Assembly: GCA_022836615.1 (NCBI GenBank)
Contig: MU405220.1
Span: forward strand, 358,251-422,250
Origin: Annulohypoxylon bovei var. microspora
Taxonomy: Eukaryota; Ascomycota; Sordariomycetes; Xylariales; Hypoxylaceae
Length of the DNA stretch: 64,000 bases
Direction of reading: 5' to 3'
Each line of letters begins with the position of its first letter. Position 1 is the stretch's first letter. The translations under genes and the position numbers were made by a program. Below, piece by piece: positions 1-10,234 of the stretch. A model generated the notes under the pieces. It saw only the letters and a list, made by a program, of their open reading frames with translations, did not search any database and was not told where the DNA came from.

Positions 1-306
1 GGTTGTCAAGACGACCTAGCTTCTCTAGAGTACCATGTCGTATACTTCGACCTGGACACCGCTGACTATCTCAACGACTCGCCCGACTTGATCCAGAACT
101 CCAAGGACAACTTCGATGACTATTTTGAGGACAAGTCGCCGCAGACAGACGATGCCCTGGTTATTTCGCACGATATTCATGAGCAGACCGTCCATAATTT
201 GACGGAGTACATGCTGAAAGGCATTCAAAGTCGGGGTTATAAGACTGTCACCGTCGGTGATTGTCTCGGTGACCCGGTTCAAAACTGGTATAGGCAGGTT
301 AGCTAG
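1..306 (+). CDS. Polysaccharide (chitin) deacetylase, 3' end only
   Basis: Open from base 1 in frame 1 to a TAG at 304-306, so only the last 101 codons of a gene that starts outside the window are seen. The fragment carries an ISHDIHEQTV block, which fits the last catalytic-histidine motif of carbohydrate esterase family 4 (NodB fold), and ends in a typical GYKTVTVGDCLGDP segment of fungal chitin deacetylases. Such enzymes remove N-acetyl groups from chitin in the cell wall or culture fluid and need a divalent metal. The metal-binding Asp/His motifs, the signal peptide and any chitin-binding module lie upstream and cannot be checked. It is convergent with the uL2m gene. The family call is fairly sure; the exact substrate is inferred. 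Confidence 0.8.
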   Translation, partial: GCQDDLASLEYHVVYFDLDTADYLNDSPDLIQNSKDNFDDYFEDKSPQTDDALVISHDIHEQTVHNLTEYMLKGIQSRGYKTVTVGDCLGDPVQNWYRQVS

Positions 307-939
307 GTGATATTAATATCTTCTACTTTCTCGTTATGACTAATGTGAGATGGAACTGGGGTGTGTGTCTAGGACTTTGTTGGGCGTTTCTAGACAGGTA
401 TAAAATTGATGTAAAATAAGGGTTGCTATCCTTTATTGTTTAAGATAAAGTAAAATACCTTAATTTAACTAATCATGTACCTACCTTGAATCATATGAAT
501 ATTAATATGAAGCTGCTCGGCCTGGCTACAACGCAATATGCCCCATCGATATAAATTGACAACTATTCATAGATCTTATATTTACGAAAGAGTTTACAGG
601 AGTATCCTCACATCTAAATAACGTAAGCAAATCGTATACATCCATATTCTAACGACTTAGGCAGCTAGGCTACCTGACCGAGCGACAAGCCTAATTACCA
701 CTCGCTTGCTCGTTTGGGATAGCTGTAAAAGAAGGGGGGCATTCACTGTTTAGATACACGACATACAACCTAAGTAATGCTTAAACTTACCACATGCTTC
801 ACTATCCCGCGGTAGAAAAACAAGACTTTAAATTCGTTCGGTATGGTACATTCGATATATAAGCCTTGCTGTACTTGCCAGGGCTCTATATGGTACATAT
901 GGGCAGAATATATGCCTAGGGTTAGCGTGAAGGTCAGCC
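307..939. other. Convergent intergenic spacer
   Basis: AT-rich spacer between the deacetylase stop and the uL2m stop. It should hold both 3' untranslated regions. No RNA gene or repeat is seen. Confidence 0.6.
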
Positions 940-2243
940 CTATGATTTTTTGCCCTTCTTGTCTCTTCGTTTGCCCATGTTTCGGACTCTGGGAACCACA
1001 ACCCACTTGTTGGGGTTGTGCTTTCTGCGTGTCTTGTAACCACCTTTTGACTAAGATTGTAGATCAGTACCTGGCTGCCAATTTCATCTTCAAAGGAATG
1101 GGTATCTCGTACCGGTGTGCCCCAGGGACTCGTCGGGTGCCGGTTACCCTTTGATTTACCACGGCCACCACCGTGAGGATGATCCACTAGAAACCACCAG
1201 TTAGTCTCTCGCTCGACTCTAATATTTGTTTATAGCTTTAGCACTATACCTTTGTTCATGGCCACACCACGTACTGTTGGTCTGATGTTCAACCATCGAC
1301 TCCTACCGGCCTTACCAAGCTGCCGGTAATGGTGGTGAGGATTGCTCGAAACACCAATAGTTGCGCAAGCATCCTTGCTGACCCTGCGAATTTCTCCGCT
1401 CTGCAGCTTAACTGTGACATATTTACCAGTCACAACCCTTACACCATCATCTCTCAATTCTTCATCCTTGCTCTCAACGATACCAAAGGTACCCGCACTT
1501 CGGCAGAAGACAGCACCTCCTTTCGGGTGAGAGCCAACGTTGAACACCGGCATGCCTATAGGGATGAGATGCAGCGGCAGGCAGTTCCCGCGATGTGCTG
1601 TCTTAGCAGCCAGGATACCTGGATCGATCACTCCACCCATGCTCTCGAGAAGGTCTTGAGGAATACCAGCTCGATAGCTTTGAACCACATCTCCGGCTCT
1701 CATACCCTCGGCGGCTACGATATATGTCTTATTTCCGGTAGCTTCCTCGTTGAGCAATGCAATATGTGCGCTACGACCCGGGTCATACTCGATTCGCTCG
1801 ACGGTGTGAGGGCCAGCGATCCAACGGTGGAAATCTACTGTTCTTATTCTTCGCTTTGCACCTCCGCCACGATGCCGAACTGTGACGCGTCCATTGTTGT
1901 TACGGCCACCCTTAGCCATTCCCTTTTTGGGGTAGGTCAATGGAAGGAAGGGCCTGCCTTTCCATAAGTGATCGTTGATAGGTCGCCTTAGATGTCGCAA
2001 ACCGGGTGTCCTAGGCTTGTAGCTGCGCATAATTTGCGACGACTCCCTTTCAGACTTGATCACGGATGGCACATATACCTTGCTAGGCGTGGAAGCTGCG
2101 TGCAGTTGATCGAGAGCGGGATTGGGAGGTTTGGCAGCCTCGCGGACTGTCGCATAGCTTCGGAGGGAAAGACTCGACGAAGAGCATTGACAGCTAGTCA
2201 ATACCCTCCGAGTTGGGAGGGAAAATACCCGCGGCTGTATCAT
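940..2243 (-). CDS. RML2: Mitochondrial large-subunit ribosomal protein uL2m
   Basis: Three exons on the minus strand: 2243-1250, 1186-1113 and 1050-940, about 392 aa. Introns are 63 and 62 nt (donors gtatag and gtacga, acceptors tag). uL2 binds 23S-type rRNA at the peptidyl-transferase centre. Exon 1 carries the conserved core with RHRGGGAKRRIR and ends at RGVAMNK. The second exon supplies DHPHGGGRGKSKGNRHPTSP, the hallmark uL2 loop with its near-catalytic histidine region. Exon 3 gives the basic tail with KGGYKTRRKHNPNKW and VPRVRNMGKRR. The chosen Met begins a basic, Ser-rich mitochondrial presequence (MIQPRVFSLPTRRVL). An in-frame ATG at 2294 would add 17 residues but looks like leader. 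The gene is divergent from the cyclin gene. Confidence 0.93.
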
Positions 2244-3950
2244 CCTATCATTTCGCAGCCAGCGGTGGCATATATTTGTCCAATTGATGCACACTCGACA
2301 GTCGACAAGGAAGAGCTGATCTGATCCAGCCTTGGACCAAAATTTAGAAATTGAAGCTATTCAGGAATTCAAGTTCTTCCGAAGTCAAGGGTAAGAGGCT
2401 TGGCATGCTAAGTCAGCTTCATGATTTACCGAACTTTTGCCATTAAATCACAAAAGTTTAACTGGCTGGAGGGTGATTAGTCAGAAAATGCGGCTGAATG
2501 GGAAAGACTCGTCCTGCTTGCCTGCCCAGATGACGATTGGATAGTTCAGCCACATGCTAGCGCGAACGCGGGATCACGTCAGCGGATTGGTCGAAAAGAG
2601 GGAATTCCCCAAGCAGCAATTCGTTGAACCAATTAAAAACCCGTTGCCCCGCCGTTGCTTCTGTTGATTTAGTGGGATTGTGGATCCAGTCACGTTTGCA
2701 AGGGAAAAAAGAGCAAGTGCGGGACCGTAACAACCGTCGTCTGGTGGCAGGACCCGTCAATTGTACTTTCGTACCGTGTGGGATCCTTAGATCGCGTCTT
2801 CCAAATCCGAGTAGGTACCTAAAAAGCTCCAGCAATTCCTTCTCATACCCAACACCAACCAACCTCTTTCCTACAACATCCACCTTAAACCTTCACCTAC
2901 TCTTTTACACCTACAATTCGTGTTCACCATTCGCCATTGTCGAACAATTAGTATCGACACTGAGACTGTTATCCTTTCATGCTCTCCCCTATCTATCCTT
3001 CTATCCCTTTCTTCAAATCATATTAACTAGTCTCACTTGAAGAACAATAGCTTCTTCAATATCAATTTTCTATCTATCTATTTGACCTCTGCCCTGGTGG
3101 GCTTGAACCAAATCGCGTACCAAGGTGGGTCTTTGATCCTTCAGTACGTACCTACACTAGGCGTCTGAAGTATCAGGAAACCTTGGTCGCCGAGAGAAAC
3201 AACAGCTTGAGCAGGGACCAAGTTACCTTGACACAGCCCAATTCGCGCTAAGGAACCGTGTACCGCTTCTACGCAGTACGTACAAACATATCCCTAGGGT
3301 CACGTAAAGGTAAGGAAGGTACCTGCACCACTCCACCACGCTTTTTGCTTTCAAACCCCAATTACCAAAAGCCAAAAGCCAAAACATTGGCTTGCACTCC
3401 TCAAAAACATCACAATTCTTCTACCATTTCTACCATAAACAATCATCAACCTTACTTTCTTCCACTTCACCACTTCACTACTTCACACTCTTCCAATTCT
3501 TCTCTTCTTCCCTTCCTCACCCACTACTTAATCTTACTCGCTTCCAATTAATACTCCATACACCATACAATCATACATCTTTCACATTCGCATTTGCAGT
3601 TGCATCACGTCTTCTCATTAAGATTTGTTGCGTATTACTTTCGCTTTGGGATGATCCAGCGTCTGATGTTGAAAGAAGATTGTTGATAGTTGCCTCTGTT
3701 CACTCTCTAGCGAACTATCTCTAACGTATGTTACCTTCGAATCCTAATCACAGCATGTATTGTTTCTTTTGTCTTCGCCACAATTCGCGATGAACATCAC
3801 AAGTTGAAGCAAGGTCTTCACGGTATCACCATTGCTACAATATGTATATATATTCGCAACCTGTCCAGGTCATCGCTAACTTGTTCTATTGTTATAGAAC
3901 CCATCTCGAAGTTCAATTGTGTCTTCGAAGGCATCCAATCATCTCTCAAG
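2244..3950. promoter_or_regulatory. Divergent promoter region, long CT-rich leader of the cyclin gene
   Basis: 1.7 kb between the divergent uL2m and cyclin starts. From about 2840 to 3620 the plus strand is very rich in C and T with repeated CTTC/CACTTC runs, typical of filamentous-fungal promoters and 5' leaders of strongly expressed genes. Short upstream ORFs occur (for example 3804-4070, which overlaps the start) but none looks conserved. The transcription start cannot be placed by eye. Confidence 0.5.
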
Positions 3951-5664
3951 ATGCCTCCTGTAAGTTTGATTCGCCATACCGACTATCCTTCGATTGTAGC
4001 TTGGCACAGCTTGCTTGACACGCAACATATTTTCATATTTATCTTTACTGCATTGTTTAACAGTGTCTGACTTGATGTCTATAGGGACGCCCCGCCCGAC
4101 GCGTCGTCTCTAACGAGAATGATGAGAATTCTACGCGTATGACGCGTGCTAAGGCCGCAGCACTTGACGTCGATGTCACGTCTCAACCCTCTAAGCAACC
4201 CCTTCAGTCCAAGAAGTCAGCAGTTAACGCGAACCCTGCCGCTCAACGAAAACGTGCTGCTCTAGGCGATGTCAGTAATGTTGGAAAGGGTGAAGCAGCC
4301 GAGGGAAAGAAGCCTCTTGGTGGAGGCAAGGTCGGTCTAGTTTCTAAGGCCGCACAACCTACTGGTGTTCAGAAGAGCCATGCCCGTACCACTACTACGA
4401 CTCGATCTGCCCTGGGTACCAAGGAGACGAAGAAGACTGAGGTGAAGCGAGCAGGATCCGGCTCGGGTGCTATTGGATCTCACAAGCGAAAGGTAACTTC
4501 GACGTCGATCAAGCAAGATATCCTTGTAGAGGAGCCAGTTCGCAAGAAGGCTCATACTGTTGAGAAGCAGGAACGAGTTGAACCTCAGGCGGAGAAGCTA
4601 GATCCCGTCCCCGAGAAGGCATCCCGCAAGGAGGCTGCGCCTCTTCAGCAGGAGGTTGGCCTAGTGCTGCCGCCGGGTGTTAAAGACCTAGAAGAGGAGG
4701 GTCTCGAGGACCCTCTGATGGTTGCCGAGTACGCGCATGAGATCTTCGATTACCTTCGCGACCTTGAGTGCAGAGCAGTCCCGAACCCTCAATACATGAT
4801 ACATCAAGACGAGTTAGAGTGGAAGACGCGAAGCATTCTGGTCGACTGGATGATCGAGGTTCACACGCGATTCCACCTTCTTCCCGAGACGCTGTTTCTC
4901 GCGACCAACATAATCGACCGCTTCCTTTCCCAGAAGGTGGTCCAGCTTGACCGCGTGCAGCTTGTTGGAATTACAGCTATGTTTGTTGCTGCGAAGTACG
5001 AGGAAGTCTTATCACCACACGTTAGTAACTATAGGATGGTGTCGGACGATGGCTTTAGTGATGCCGAGATCCTGAGTGCCGAGCGATTCATACTGGAAAC
5101 GTTGAACTACGACCTTAGTTATCCCAACCCCATGAACTTTCTTCGACGCATCTCTAAGGCAGATGACTACGATATCCAGTCTCGAACTATCGGAAAGTTC
5201 TTGATGGAGATCAGTATCGTCGATCACCGGTTCCTGGCGTACCGCCCTAGTCATGTCGCTGCTGCGGCGATGTATCTTGCACGACTTATCCTTGACCGAG
5301 GTGAATGGGTAAGTGCTTCAGCCACTATTAGACTTTTATGAATGTCATTCTAACCTACCTGCCTTAGGACCCGACTATCGCGTTCTATGCCGGTTACACT
5401 GAGGAGGAGATCGAACCCGTGTTCGAGCTCATGGTCGATTACTTGGCTCGCCCCATATGCCATGAGGCGTTTTACAAGAAGTATGCCAGTAAGAAGTTCA
5501 TGAAAGGTAACTCATTCCCTACTCGGTATTCCCTTGCCCGATTCTTTACTAACAGTCTTATAGCATCTCTCATCACTCGCCAGTGGGCTAAGAAGAATGC
5601 GCCCATGTTCGGTATCACCGATACTAAGGATTCGGTAGACGAGCTTGCGGCCATGGATTATTAG
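3951..5664 (+). CDS. G2/mitotic B-type cyclin
   Basis: Exons 3951-3959, 4085-5308, 5368-5506 and 5564-5664 give 490 aa. The first coding exon is only ATGCCTCCT; the 125-nt intron then joins in phase 0 to GRPARRVVSNEN. B-type cyclins activate Cdk1 for entry into mitosis and are destroyed by the APC. A destruction box, RAALGDVSN, sits at residues 60-68. The basic, Lys/Ala-rich N-terminal third is followed by the cyclin N box from about residue 214 (RSILVDWMIEVHTRFHLLPE, the MRAIL-like helix, then AAKYEE) and the cyclin C box from about 340 to 465. It resembles NimE/Clb-type cyclins. The 5-prime leader is long and pyrimidine-rich, so regulation by leader or upstream ORFs is possible. Confidence 0.95.
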
Positions 5665-6906
5665 TAGATCCCTTTCGCCATACACCTTACCTCCACCCAC
5701 ACCGTAATGATATTCCGACGTTGGGTACCTTGGTCGGCGTCAGGATACCCAAGGTCTCATTGGATGACGGCCTTACGATAAGTTACACGACCCCCTCGGC
5801 CTACGACTCTCATAATCTATTGAATCCGGATCATACTCGAAGACGTCGTTCAACGTTTCAGTTCGGACGGTTGATCTTTTCGGATGCGCATGAAAATTGT
5901 CGACTTGCCGGTGATGCAAGTATACATTTCACCAAACTGAACCCCGAACTGTTTGTAGCCAGCGGCTACCTTGATTGCATCTCCATTCGCCTTTACAGTT
6001 CCCTTTGCTGCCGCAGCATATGGACCGAGGCAGGTGGAGCTGGTGGTTTATTTCTTATTTTTTCTTTTACGAGTCTCCCAAAACCGACACTGGCCTTCCG
6101 AGTTCTGCTATGCTTGGCTCATAAAAGCTCCGTCCCCTAATCACTGAGCCTTGCCCTCCTTACCTTTGCTTTGCTTTACTGCAAAGCTTTGGTGAATAGA
6201 TACTATAAGCCGGCTCTTGAGGCATGGCCAAGGAAGACTTATAAACCTGTACATATTGTTAAGCTGTCGGTCATAACACGGACACCATGGGTGGGAGGCA
6301 ATAAATTCGCATTGCATTAATCATGATTTTAACATGTTACCAATTACCCTACCAGGGCATCCAGTCGCTGCTATAATAATATGGCTCAAGTGAGAGAAGT
6401 AGTCAATGAGATTAGTGAAAAGTCTTACCCAAGTATCTCCTTGACTGATAACTGACCGTCCATATCCCTCGTTAGCCTTTTTCTAGTAGAATATGCCAAT
6501 GTTTATGTTGCTTGTTGATTCTATATACATTAATAGTTGGGCACTTGCTGTTCCTGATATTTTCCTAAGTATGGTTCAAAATATTGATGTACTACATCAT
6601 GCCCGCGAACTAGTGTTCACTGAGGCCTTCTGTACTAACACCACCAACTACTATCAGTGAACAATTGATTACGAGTCCTAGGGAATGGATTTGGATATCA
6701 AGTCGCTGTTACTACTTACTACCTACTACCTTACTATAGGAAAAATGCCACCAGATCGATGCCACCCTCCTGAAATCATCGCTCCGTTCTACCTTATCCT
6801 ATCCGCCTATCCTACCCGAGCTACTACCTGTATCAAGGAGAACAGGTACACATAAGAACCGCCCGCCCGCCAAGTTATCCGCCTATCTATCCATCCATCC
6901 ACCTAC
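5665..6906. other. Intergenic region, cyclin 3' flank
   Basis: Probable 3' untranslated region of the cyclin followed by AT-rich spacer. An open frame at 5721-6140 has no recognisable domain and lies just after the cyclin stop. The stretch 6710-6910 has many CTACCTAC/CCTATC tetramers. Confidence 0.5.
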
Positions 6907-7632
6907 CTACCCCCTACTCCGCCGATCGCTCCCCAGCACCTTGGTCAACAGCGCCGCGCCGCCCAGCGGTCCCCACTGCCTCTCCCAGTCCGCGAGGTAC
7001 CGGCTGCGCTCGGCCAGCGCGCGCTTCCGCGCCGCGGCCTCCGCCTCGCGTCTCTCGCCCGCGGCCCGGCGCTCCCGCGCCATCCGCCCGAAGTTCCGCG
7101 CCTTGGGCGGCGGCCCCGTGCCCCCCACCACGAACCACGTCAGGAACGGGATCCGCGCTTCGCGGCTGCGGCCGGGGGCGAGCTTGGTGCCCGGCTTGGG
7201 CTTAGGCGAGGGCTGGCGGGGCGCGGGGGGGAGGGGAAGGGGTCGGGGCTGAGGTTGGGGGGGGGGGGGGGGGGGGGACGGGGCTGCGGGTGCGGTGTTG
7301 GCTGGCGAGGGCGAGGGGGGAGGGCTGGGGTGTGTGGGTTCGTCGCCCGTAGGATGGGCTGGTGTGGTGGTGTTGGCCTCTGCGGCGGGAGGCTCGCTTG
7401 GTGCTTCGTCGGTCTGGGTGGTGTCAGGTGCAGGTTCGGAGACTTCTGGCTCTGGGTTTGCTGGCTCTGGCTGGGATTCAGGTTCAGGCTCAGGCTCAGC
7501 ATCGCCAGTGTGAGCATCGTTGGCTTCAGCATTACCGTTGGTGTTGGTGTTCTCTCCAGGACTATCACCGGCATTCTCGTTGGCAGTGGCATCGGTGCCA
7601 GTACCAGCATCGGGGTCGGCCTCTGGAGACAT
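6907..7632 (-). CDS. Proline- and acidic-rich hypothetical protein, 241 aa
   Basis: Single open frame from ATG at 7632 to a TAG at 6907. I do not recognise the family. Residues 1-90 are acidic and low complexity (PEPEPESQPEP type), about 90-150 are proline-rich, and about 155-241 form a different tail: a hydrophobic IPFLTWFVVGG patch and then a basic, Ala/Arg/Glu-rich helix (RERRAAGERREAEAAARKR) with a WERQWGPLGG motif. The proline tract is written by an uninterrupted run of 21 G on the plus strand (7257-7277). GC content is far above the flanks, which argues for real coding sequence. An upstream exon or a frame change at the G tract cannot be excluded. Confidence 0.5.
   Translation of the reverse strand: MSPEADPDAGTGTDATANENAGDSPGENTNTNGNAEANDAHTGDAEPEPEPESQPEPANPEPEVSEPAPDTTQTDEAPSEPPAAEANTTTPAHPTGDEPTHPSPPPSPSPANTAPAAPSPPPPPPQPQPRPLPLPPAPRQPSPKPKPGTKLAPGRSREARIPFLTWFVVGGTGPPPKARNFGRMARERRAAGERREAEAAARKRALAERSRYLADWERQWGPLGGAALLTKVLGSDRRSRG
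7257..7277 (+). repeat. Poly-G homopolymer, 21 nt
   Basis: Uninterrupted run of G inside the proline-rich open frame (poly-C on the coding strand, coding for six prolines). The length is prone to slippage or to sequencing error. Confidence 0.9.
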
Positions 7633-8986
7633 GGCTAGGCTTTACTGGATTTCAGTCGTTGCAGAAGATAAGGCAGTAATACTTTATGACCTTGGTGTAA
7701 TCGATAAGTCTCTTCGTGCTTTTGGTAGAACGTAGCAGAAGAAGAAAAGAGAAATCAATGCCAGTTGAGATGGAGTGGAACATATAGATTACGATTTCTT
7801 CCTACACGTAGATGTCATACGGCGCGATGACACTTCCATGGTGCGCGTAGAGGGTGTCGAGACGGATAACCGACAGGTGTTCAAGACTTGCAATGGCAAA
7901 TAAGTTGCTACCTGTGTTTTTAGATGATTAGTGAGGTGGTGGAGTTGGGTTTGCTTAGTTGAAGCATTCGCACTATGGATATCATCCGTAGTTACCAGTG
8001 AGTGCGGATGAAGCTTTACAGACATGGCCACTTATTCGGGAGTTTGTATTACATCCCATATTCACACCTTATCCTTGCATAGACCTGGTTCCTTGTAACT
8101 CCCAACGCATATAAGCAATCATTTAACTAGTCATGGTATATATATACGTGTCCGTATGATGGCATTCAGCAAGTTGACACATGCAATAAGTGCAAATTCC
8201 TGTACAAACGGGGTCACTTTAAAGGTTCCACTGCTACGTAGTTGATAGTGCGGTGTCCTACAAAATCATGGTGTGGCACACTGGATATAAGTGCTATCGC
8301 TAACAAGTGTATCTTAAGCTTCCTCAGAAGGGTAATTCTTTCATTACCTAGCTAGGAATTACGGAGGAGGTTTTATTGCCATACACAGTTGGAGATGTAT
8401 CTTACAGCACCCCCTGACACTTAATAATGTTTGTCGGTGTTGGTATCATTTTCATCATTTCCTGTACGTGTATTGCCACGCCTCATATAGGACCAATACA
8501 GCAAGTTTACAGAGTCCAGTAATGTCGTAGGGGACTCTATTTAACTCTTCGTAGAGGTTGTATTGCTAAAACAAATGCTGAGGAGTATTGACAAATAGGG
8601 TCGAACATGTATTTCCGTAGTCTGAGCTATAATCCGTCTATCTCTATAAAAAAAACGACAGTACAAGTATGAGAAATTGATTTTCCCATATCAGGTGAAT
8701 CCCTAAAGGCCCAATCCCCTCCTACCCCATTCCCTATTTTCCCCCGTTTATTGTTCAATCATCTAGAGACCTTCGCAAAAGGAGCCGCGGCGGTACATTT
8801 TGTAATCCGGTAATAAACAAACGAAAAGTTGGAGAATGGCTATAGTCTTCGTACCCGACGAATTCTGCCTCCGTCTTGGTCGCAATGAGTAACATGTCGA
8901 TAGACAGACTCGTGAACCGTCGGTGAAAATGCCCAATGCCAGAGACCAGCACACCGAGCAACGAACAAACGTTACGACTCACAACC
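7633..8986. other. Intergenic region, nothing recognised
   Basis: AT-rich with stops in all frames. The short ORFs at 7789-8031 and 8755-9087 show no domain. Confidence 0.5.
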
Positions 8987-9676
8987 CTATTCGACCAGCG
9001 AACCCCAGCATGGGTCATTGCCGTAGCGAGCGGCAAAGAGAGGATGTACTCTCGGATGCTGGGGGTTTGGATGCTCAATAACATCATTGGTAGTCCGTTC
9101 TTGTTTTATCTTCTTAGGAGTCGACTCATTTGGAGCTTGACTTTGGTCGACGCTCTCCATAGACTCGTCCAGTATAACGGACCACTCGTCATCTTCCTGG
9201 TCTGCCTCAATCCAGCCGTTGTATAAATCGTCATTATCGATTCCTAGATATCTCTTCACCTCGACAGTACCCTTTGTACCCGGCAGGGAAAGCCGTTTCT
9301 GGCATTCTTGCCAGTCACAAAAACGACGACACGGTATATTCCGTTCGTATTGCTCGGGGGTACACGAGAGGAATGATGCGTCGACATACTGCAACCGCAG
9401 ATTCTGTCGGGCACCAAGCCAATCGACTGGTGCGCTTCTCGGCCTCGGCGGAGGGGAGTTAGAATTTGGCGATGAGTTTGGGAATTCAGCACGATAGCTT
9501 GTATGGTCCCGTTCGTAGGCCGGGACCATATCATTGCCAATATCCGCTCGTGGTGTACCAACGAGCGGACATATCTCGGTAGTCGAGTCGCGCGAAGACT
9601 CTTGTACAGGCGATGAGTATTCGCCTTTGAGAGAAGGGGTCTCCCTTGTAGAAGACGTTATTGTTGGTTTGGACAT
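8987..9676 (-). CDS. Hypothetical protein, 229 aa
   Basis: Single open frame, ATG at 9676, stop at 8987. I do not recognise it. The first 80 residues are Ser/Thr/Pro-rich and probably disordered. The middle (about 85-150) looks folded: VDWLGARQNLRLQYVDASF, then CTPEQYERNIPCRRFCDWQE with three cysteines, then a GTVEVKRYLGI stretch. The C-terminal part is acidic and then carries TPKKIKQER, a possible SUMO or basic motif. No signal peptide or membrane segment is seen. It is either a lineage-restricted gene or one exon of a larger one. Confidence 0.5.
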   Translation of the reverse strand: MSKPTITSSTRETPSLKGEYSSPVQESSRDSTTEICPLVGTPRADIGNDMVPAYERDHTSYRAEFPNSSPNSNSPPPRPRSAPVDWLGARQNLRLQYVDASFLSCTPEQYERNIPCRRFCDWQECQKRLSLPGTKGTVEVKRYLGIDNDDLYNGWIEADQEDDEWSVILDESMESVDQSQAPNESTPKKIKQERTTNDVIEHPNPQHPRVHPLFAARYGNDPCWGSLVE

Positions 9677-10234
9677 ACTGGATGTCTATAATAAAAGGAG
9701 TATGCCGCTCAGTCAAGACCGTAGGGTATCATAAAAGGCACTTGACTGCTAGGGGTTTGCCGGCAAAAAAGGTTGAAAATCGAAAATCGAAAGGTGGAAT
9801 TCGCAAAGACAAGCTGTAAATTGTAGACATTTAGGTCTTTGCTAGATGAATGATGTTTTAAATAAGTTATCATAGAAGAGAGTCAGAAGGGAACCAAGTG
9901 GATTGGTAGTGTAGAAGTTTTTAAAGTGATGAAGGAATTTTCTTTTATGTGGAAAGGATGTCACTTGTTTATAAATAAAGAAGGAGAAAAGAAATCTGGA
10001 TGGGACAAGTTCATGAGCTTAGGAATAAGTAGGGTTTTCTACGTGGATGTATTCAACATAGCGTGCCATTGATCTCGAGTATCTAGCCAACTAGCTTCGT
10101 GACGATTGGCACTGTCATATCTTCCATCCCTTCTAATGACCACTCACCACCACTCATAGACTCGCGGTCATCCCAAGTTTTGTCCCCATTACTCCCTATC
10201 CTAATGGAATGACTATCATATTCCCAGGTAATTG
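9677..10234. other. Intergenic region, nothing recognised
   Basis: 558 nt of AT-rich spacer upstream of the 229-aa gene and downstream of ferroportin. No RNA gene or repeat seen. Confidence 0.5.

Noticed and set aside
1329..1967. 212-aa open frame on the plus strand
   Set aside because: Exact antisense of the uL2m coding exon; no domain.
5721..6140. 139-aa open frame after the cyclin
   Set aside because: Starts 57 nt after the cyclin stop, no domain, uneven composition; likely 3' untranslated region.
7140..7610. Alternative frames across the proline-rich gene
   Set aside because: Low-complexity GC-rich DNA opens all frames; the chosen frame has ATG, acidic/Pro/basic domain order and a plausible end.
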